Program-made: the position numbers and the translations under genes
NCBI GenBank assembly: GCA_032191485.1
Contig: JAVDOI010000019.1
Location: forward strand, 8,504,784 to 8,568,783
Source of the DNA: Leptoclinus maculatus
Lineage: Eukaryota; Chordata; Actinopteri; Perciformes; Stichaeidae
DNA length: 64,000 bases
Reading direction: 5' to 3'
Shown: piece after piece, positions 62,001 through 64,000 of the stretch
How positions within the stretch are numbered: the first letter of the stretch is position 1
Layout of the letters: each line of letters opens with the position of its first letter
The notes under the pieces: model-generated
Told to the model about the DNA's origin: nothing
The model's database searches: none
The model's input: the letters and a program-made list of their open reading frames with translations, nothing else

Positions 62001-62756
62001 AGCAAAGTTTAATTATGTCTGAGAAAATATCTATCTAAAATGTAGTAACAGGCTGCCTTGCCTCCAGAGTTGCAAGCGTCCCAAACTATCGTTCCTCTAA
62101 ATAAAAATAAAAAACCGTACTACCTATCAATATATAAACTTTGCTGAAATGAAACCAGTTTGGCGAAGATTTAATGGATTAACAGAAAAAAAGCCATAAA
62201 GGACACTCTTGAAGCTACCCCCCCATCTTCCTCTTTGAAAAGAGTTGTTTATCAAAAAGGAGAGATTGGCCATTTATCCGTTTTTATTCTCCTCCCAGCT
62301 GCAGTAAAAGGATGAGTGGAGAGATGGAGGAAAAAAAACTGGTAACATTATTTTTGAGTGTGGGAGGAGTGGTGAATTTTGTGTTTTTGTGAATACTTGG
62401 TGCCTTATGGAGTCAAAGGTCCGCCTCCTCAATGGCATATCTATATCAGTGTACATGCTAGCTAACATAATATCTAAAATACAGGCTTCAATTTAAAGTT
62501 TACGATCCTGCCGTGAGGTGGTACAACAAGATGTTTTACAGCCCCAGAAATACATGGAGAACTAGTGGATGTCTGTTGTGAACCAGCAGTGAGGGGACAG
62601 TGATTCATCAACTTGGTTTAGTGCTAGCAACGACTACTCGTGGAGCTTAAGATGTCCAGTGAAGTTGAAAAGGAACAATAAAGCGTTACCTTCAGAAACT
62701 TGTAGAGGAGGAACGTAAACCAGTTGGTCAGCATTTTCTCTGCAACAGACTCAGTC
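41787..62756 (-). CDS. plxna4: Plexin-A4, C-terminal part (10 coding exons; 5' end outside window)
   Basis: Class A plexin, a single-pass semaphorin receptor; only its cytoplasmic part is here. Ten exons read from high to low coordinates: 62756-62690, 61919-61773, 60751-60592, 56969-56866, 53896-53797, 52301-52111, 48901-48732, 44579-44367, 42326-42176, 41882-41787. All nine complete introns are GT-AG. Exon lengths (67, 147, 160, 104, 100, 191, 170, 213, 151, 96) and intron phases agree, giving 465 residues plus a split first codon, then TGA. Order of domains: first GAP segment, inserted Rho-GTPase-binding domain, second GAP segment with catalytic-type arginine, C-terminal helices. Choice of A4 over A1, A2 and A3 rests on remembered family differences: linker YTGSPDSLRSRTP, the acidic/His segment HEHGDQKEGDRG, the MHMNEFN motif, and a tail ending MSLES. 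A1 and A2 end in a different MALSS-type tail. Sure of a class A plexin; fairly sure of A4. Confidence 0.92.
41883..42175 (-). other. plxna4: plxna4 last intron (i-j)
   Basis: GT-AG intron of 293 bp, the shortest in the window. At 42041-42060 it holds a tcagtggaatattccttt-type stretch that I recognise as common in teleost interspersed DNA. Confidence 0.85.
42176..42326 (-). CDS. plxna4: plxna4 exon i (C-terminal GAP helices)
   Basis: Exon of 151 bp: one base finishes Arg, then exactly 50 residues, from YYSDISKMQVISDQDMNAYL through AEQSRMHMNEFNSMSSLSEI to YSYVGKYTEE. This forms the last helices of the GAP fold. MHMNEFN and YVGKY are A4-type, against LHLSQFN and YITKY in A1/A2. Acceptor is tttaatag|G and donor GAG|gtacgt, phase 0. 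Confidence 0.96.
43130..43445. repeat. Degenerate tandem repeat with GGCATACTA-type core
   Basis: AT-rich block in which variants of gacatacta / ggcatacta / ggcatatta recur about every 30-50 bases (for example at 43188-43196, 43210-43218, 43252-43260, 43360-43368 and 43412-43420), with intervening ttttatgg, gacttttt and ttttatatgattt words. It is a worn satellite-like array inside a plxna4 intron. Unit length is irregular, so period and copy number are not fixed by eye. Confidence 0.55.
44285..44314. repeat. C12 run joined to (AC)9, near exon h donor
   Basis: C at 44285-44296 and AC at 44297-44314. In the plxna4 pre-mRNA it reads (UG/GU)9 followed by G12, about 53 nt after the exon h 5' splice site. 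Confidence 0.97.
44367..44579 (-). CDS. plxna4: plxna4 exon h (second GAP segment with conserved arginine)
   Basis: Exon of 213 bp: one base completes Cys, then 70 residues and two bases of Arg. It starts [20 protein letters not shown] and includes SITDACLSVVAQTFMDSC and LLYAKDIPSYKSWVE. The Arg of LPLRFW matches the second conserved GAP arginine (position 1746 in plexin-A1 by my count back from the C-terminus), so the catalytic feature is kept. Acceptor is ccctgcag and donor GAGAG|gtgagc, phase 2. A UG-repeat and G-run follow the donor by about 53 nt in the transcript. Confidence 0.97.
44580..48731 (-). other. plxna4: plxna4 intron g-h
   Basis: GT-AG intron of 4152 bp, the longest complete one. 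Mostly complex sequence with few simple repeats. Blocks near 45600-45720, 45930-46100 and 48180-48420 (with TAAT, ATTAATTT and CAATCA motifs) look like candidate conserved non-coding DNA. About 46400-46620 recalls worn interspersed-repeat DNA. No exon recognised. Confidence 0.75.
48732..48901 (-). CDS. plxna4: plxna4 exon g (second GAP segment)
   Basis: Exon of 170 bp, 56 codons plus two bases. It begins [20 protein letters not shown] and continues with [20 protein letters not shown] and HDPHVRHTWKSN; the split codon with the next exon gives Cys. This is near-invariant GAP core in class A plexins. Acceptor is ttttgcag|GGT and donor TG|gtgagt, phase 2. Confidence 0.97.
48902..52110 (-). other. 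plxna4: plxna4 intron f-g
   Basis: GT-AG intron of 3209 bp. Contains GGA-rich purine DNA at 49728-49765, (GT) at 50190-50207 and (AC) at 50483-50505. The block at about 49600-49720 is complex and repeat-free and could be a conserved intronic element, but that is only an impression. Confidence 0.8.
52111..52301 (-). CDS. plxna4: plxna4 exon f (linker and second GAP segment)
   Basis: Exon of 191 bp: two bases complete Glu, then 63 residues. It contains NMIKYTGSPDSLRSRTPM, ITPDLESGVKVWHLVKN, HEHGDQKEGDRG and SKMVSEIYLTRLLATK. The SPDSLRSRTPMITPD block is a plexin hallmark, and chain from VWHLVKN onward returns to the GAP fold. Acceptor is ttcacag and donor AAG|gtgagc, phase 0. HEHGDQKEG is diagnostic for A4 in my memory of the family. 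Confidence 0.97.
52302..53796 (-). other. plxna4: plxna4 intron e-f
   Basis: GT-AG intron of 1495 bp. A purine-rich stretch covers about 52830-52920, and a short C run lies near 53060-53070. Nothing else recognised. Confidence 0.85.
53797..53896 (-). CDS. plxna4: plxna4 exon e (end of RBD and linker)
   Basis: Exon of 100 bp, 33 codons plus one base. It encodes VTDNAVMALVPKQ, the end of the Rho-GTPase-binding domain, then the polar linker VTAYNSVNNSTVSRTSASKY. Acceptor is gttttcag|GTA and donor TATG|gtaagc, phase 1; the split codon is Glu. The linker form ending SASKYE is one of the points favouring A4 over A1-A3, which tend to have a SLSRYE-type end. This exon is the most variable of the GAP/RBD exons. 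Confidence 0.94.
54591..54632. repeat. (GT)n microsatellite, 42 bp, intronic
   Basis: Pure GT in plxna4 intron d-e; preceded by AC repeats at 54431-54460. Confidence 0.98.
56139..56168. repeat. (GT)n microsatellite, 30 bp, intronic
   Basis: Pure GT in plxna4 intron d-e. Confidence 0.97.
56866..56969 (-). CDS. plxna4: plxna4 exon d (RBD)
   Basis: Exon of 104 bp: two bases finish the Glu codon, then 34 residues opening WRQGRGQRLILQDEDVTTKI and ending in KRLNMLYHYQ. This is the middle of the Rho-GTPase-binding domain. The acceptor has a good pyrimidine tract (cttttcttccccttgcaattgcag) and the donor is CAG|gtatgc, phase 0. Remembered class A plexins mostly read NTLAHYQ at the end, so NMLYHYQ is a local departure worth comparing with orthologues. 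Confidence 0.95.
58797..58840. repeat. (AC)n microsatellite, 44 bp, intronic
   Basis: Pure AC in plxna4 intron c-d. It lies between GT tracts at 58618-58637 and 58997-59025, so complementary strands face each other. Confidence 0.98.
58997..59025. repeat. (GT)n microsatellite, 29 bp, intronic
   Basis: Pure GT, inverted with respect to the AC tract 156 bp away. Confidence 0.97.
60009..60034. repeat. (GAAA)n microsatellite, intronic
   Basis: About six GAAA-type units with small interruptions in plxna4 intron c-d. Confidence 0.9.
60258..60280 (+). other. G-quadruplex-capable run in plxna4 intron
   Basis: Five runs of three or four G separated by one or two bases (GGGGCTGGGAGGGGAGGGG and a further AGGG). 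It fits the usual G3+N1-7 quadruplex pattern on the plus strand; the transcript strand is C-rich here. Lies about 310 bp inside the intron after exon c. Confidence 0.7.
60592..60751 (-). CDS. plxna4: plxna4 exon c (GAP to RBD junction, start of RBD)
   Basis: Exon of 160 bp, 53 codons plus one base (phase 1 donor). It encodes VVNCIHPENE, then the start of the ubiquitin-like Rho-GTPase-binding domain: VKVLNCDTISQAKEK, ILDAIYKNV and KASDMDL. The last base joins the next exon to make Glu, giving the family sequence DMDLEWRQG. Acceptor is ctgcttcag|GTG and donor G|gtacaa. The RBD binds Rac1/Rnd-type GTPases in characterised plexins. An open frame runs on through both flanking introns but the splice signals limit the exon clearly. 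Confidence 0.96.
60752..61772 (-). other. plxna4: plxna4 intron b-c
   Basis: GT-AG intron of 1021 bp. Contains a 15-base C run at 61611-61625 and an A run near 60987. The open frame extending from exon c into this intron is chance read-through past a clear acceptor. Confidence 0.85.
61773..61919 (-). CDS. plxna4: plxna4 exon b (first GAP segment)
   Basis: Exon of 147 bp, exactly 49 codons, phase 0 on both sides. It opens with ECAGEPLFSLFCAIKQQMEK and closes with DKLIRQQIDYKTL. This is the strongly conserved plexin GAP stretch leading into the inserted Rho-GTPase-binding domain. Acceptor is ttcgcag|GAG and donor CTG|gtaagg. No internal stop or frameshift. Confidence 0.97.
61920..62689 (-). 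other. plxna4: plxna4 intron a-b
   Basis: GT-AG intron of 770 bp between phase-0 junctions. Mixed sequence with short A/T runs; no interspersed element or second gene recognised. Confidence 0.85.
62690..62756 (-). CDS. plxna4: plxna4 exon a (start of first GAP segment in window)
   Basis: Coding exon of 67 bp. It begins with one base completing a split codon (arginine if the family pattern holds) and then encodes 22 residues beginning TESVAEKMLTNWF. In plexins this follows directly on the arginine pair (LLLRR) of the first GAP motif, which must lie in the next upstream exon beyond the window. Acceptor is tttgcag and donor is AAG|gtaacg, phase 0. The reading is typical plexin GAP helix sequence with no disruption. 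Confidence 0.95.
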
Positions 62757-64000
62757 CTGCAAACAGATAGACACAAAGCACATAATGAACATATGATCCC
62801 CCACGCTCTTCTTACCGTCATAAATATTCAACGCGGTCATCAAATATTCTGCTAAAAATGATGACCGCAGCTAATGAATAGGCTTGTTACACAAATACAA
62901 TTTGGAGAGCCTTTTGCTAATACGATGGCCTTTCAGAAAATCTTTCAGCTGGCTTTTATGCTCAGGCACGCCAAGGGCAGCTCCTCTACGGCGGCGGGGA
63001 TTTTAATATGAGGCAAAGCAATTAAAAGCCTTTATTTGATCCCAGAGGATTGATGTCGTTAGGGGCTGGATCGGCTCTGTAATAACACTGGCCTCATTAT
63101 CAAGCGCTCCCTTGCCTATTCACTGGACTAACACTCGATCTGTGCACAATAGAAAGTGAATGAATACATCTCCCTCTCTTTCGCCGCCTGGCATCCCATG
63201 CTCCACTGGTGTGGCAAAATGGTGTGTGTGTCTGCGTTTTGTGCGCGTGTGTGTGTCTGTGCGTATGTGTTGACCTGGGCCAACAGTGTGATTGATCCCG
63301 TGTGAATGACTAATCTGCATACATAATAACAACAGCGGCGGTGGCGAGGGAAGAAAGAGGAGAGGCGAGGATCGGATATCCTTTGACAGCCACCTTCTTG
63401 ACCGGCAGCAGGGGTGTGTGGGGTAATCTGTCAAACTCACACACACACACACACACACCCCGCCTTCTCCTTTTAATGAGCAACTACCATGGGCATCAAT
63501 ATTTTAGGATTAGTGTCCATTGTGTCCGTGTGTGTAAGTTTTGTCCCGTGTTTCAGCTGCCACCTGCAGCCCTCCCACCTTTCACCAGTCAGACTGAGGC
63601 ATGAGGGGGGGATATAATGTCTGCTGTGCCAGTGGGCTGGCCTGGCACCCCCCCCGCCAACACTGGCACAACACCTGGGGGGGATTAACTTCCTGCCTCT
63701 CACTGTGCCCACACTTTTATATTGCCGCCCCTCCCCCCCTTCCTCCGGCCAAAGATCCGAGGGGTCAACAAGGTCACTTTTTGATCTTTTCTTTTATGTG
63801 TCCTTGCTGTCTTCATCCCTCCCCTCTGGCTTCCCCACTCTGGATCCTGTAATCACACACACTTCCAAATCCTCTCCATTTCTATCAAAGGGATGAAAAG
63901 AGGCATGGAGAAAGGAGGATGTGCACAGGGAAGGAAGGAGGGAGGGAGCAATGGAAAAGGAAAACAAAGAAATGAAAGAGAATAAATGGCTTGGCTGAGT
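62757..64000 (-). other. plxna4: plxna4 intron (partial, runs past window end)
   Basis: Intron sequence upstream of exon a. No further plexin exon found: the expected preceding exon, ending LLLRR at a donor, is not present. It holds a (CA) tract at 63437-63459, GT-rich DNA at 63220-63270 and C/G runs near 63600-63740. Nothing else recognised. Confidence 0.8.

Noticed and set aside
1..64000. tRNA, rRNA, microRNA, CRISPR and bacterial-type signals
   Set aside because: No cloverleaf with A and B boxes, no rRNA sequence and no microRNA hairpin I know was found by eye. A partial cactggtagaat match near 8065 is too short for miR-183. CRISPR and operon signals do not apply to this vertebrate DNA.
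62757..64000. Search for the next upstream plexin exon (ending LLLRR)
   Set aside because: No matching frame with a donor was found on the minus strand, so the exon must lie beyond the window.

Overview
The window looks like chromosomal DNA from a teleost fish, most likely a percomorph. It holds GT-AG spliced exons that code for a vertebrate class A plexin. Introns are 0.3-4.2 kb, short compared with mammalian copies. There are very many (CA)n/(GT)n tracts. Several interspersed repeats are of kinds I recognise as common in teleost assemblies; that recognition is from memory and no database search was run.

Region 1, about 1-38014: no convincing protein-coding gene. It is a gene-poor flank lying downstream of the plexin gene. 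It contains microsatellites, homopolymers, pyrimidine-rich tracts and relics of interspersed elements near 5.7, 10.3, 12.0, 20.2 and 32.9 kb. The 32.9 kb element keeps its terminal inverted repeats and a near-perfect 8-bp target duplication. Several complex, repeat-free, AT-rich blocks carry TAAT-type motifs and could be conserved non-coding elements. One short coding-like ORF of unknown identity lies near 20.4-20.6 kb on the minus strand.

Region 2, about 38015-41786: probable long 3' UTR of the plexin gene, read on the minus strand. It ends at an AATAAA that forms part of a perfect palindrome carrying a poly(A) signal on both strands.

Region 3, 41787-64000: the 3' part of a class A plexin gene on the minus strand, best assigned to plxna4. 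Ten coding exons splice in frame with agreeing phases and encode the last 465 residues plus one split codon. They cover the cytoplasmic GAP domain after its first arginine pair, the inserted Rho-GTPase-binding domain, the second GAP segment with the conserved arginine in LPLRFW, and the C-terminal tail. The 5' end of the gene lies beyond position 64000. The introns hold simple repeats, a degenerate GGCATACTA-type repeat cluster at 43.1-43.4 kb, a G-rich run at 60.26 kb and a UG-repeat plus G-run element just after one 5' splice site.

Plexin-A4 is a single-pass semaphorin receptor, working alone or with neuropilins. Its cytoplasmic GAP acts on Rap-type GTPases and its ubiquitin-like RBD binds Rac/Rnd GTPases, controlling axon guidance and repulsion. 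I saw no new multi-gene system here. The points most worth following are the repeat architecture, the dual poly(A) palindrome, the unidentified minus-strand ORF and the candidate regulatory blocks.
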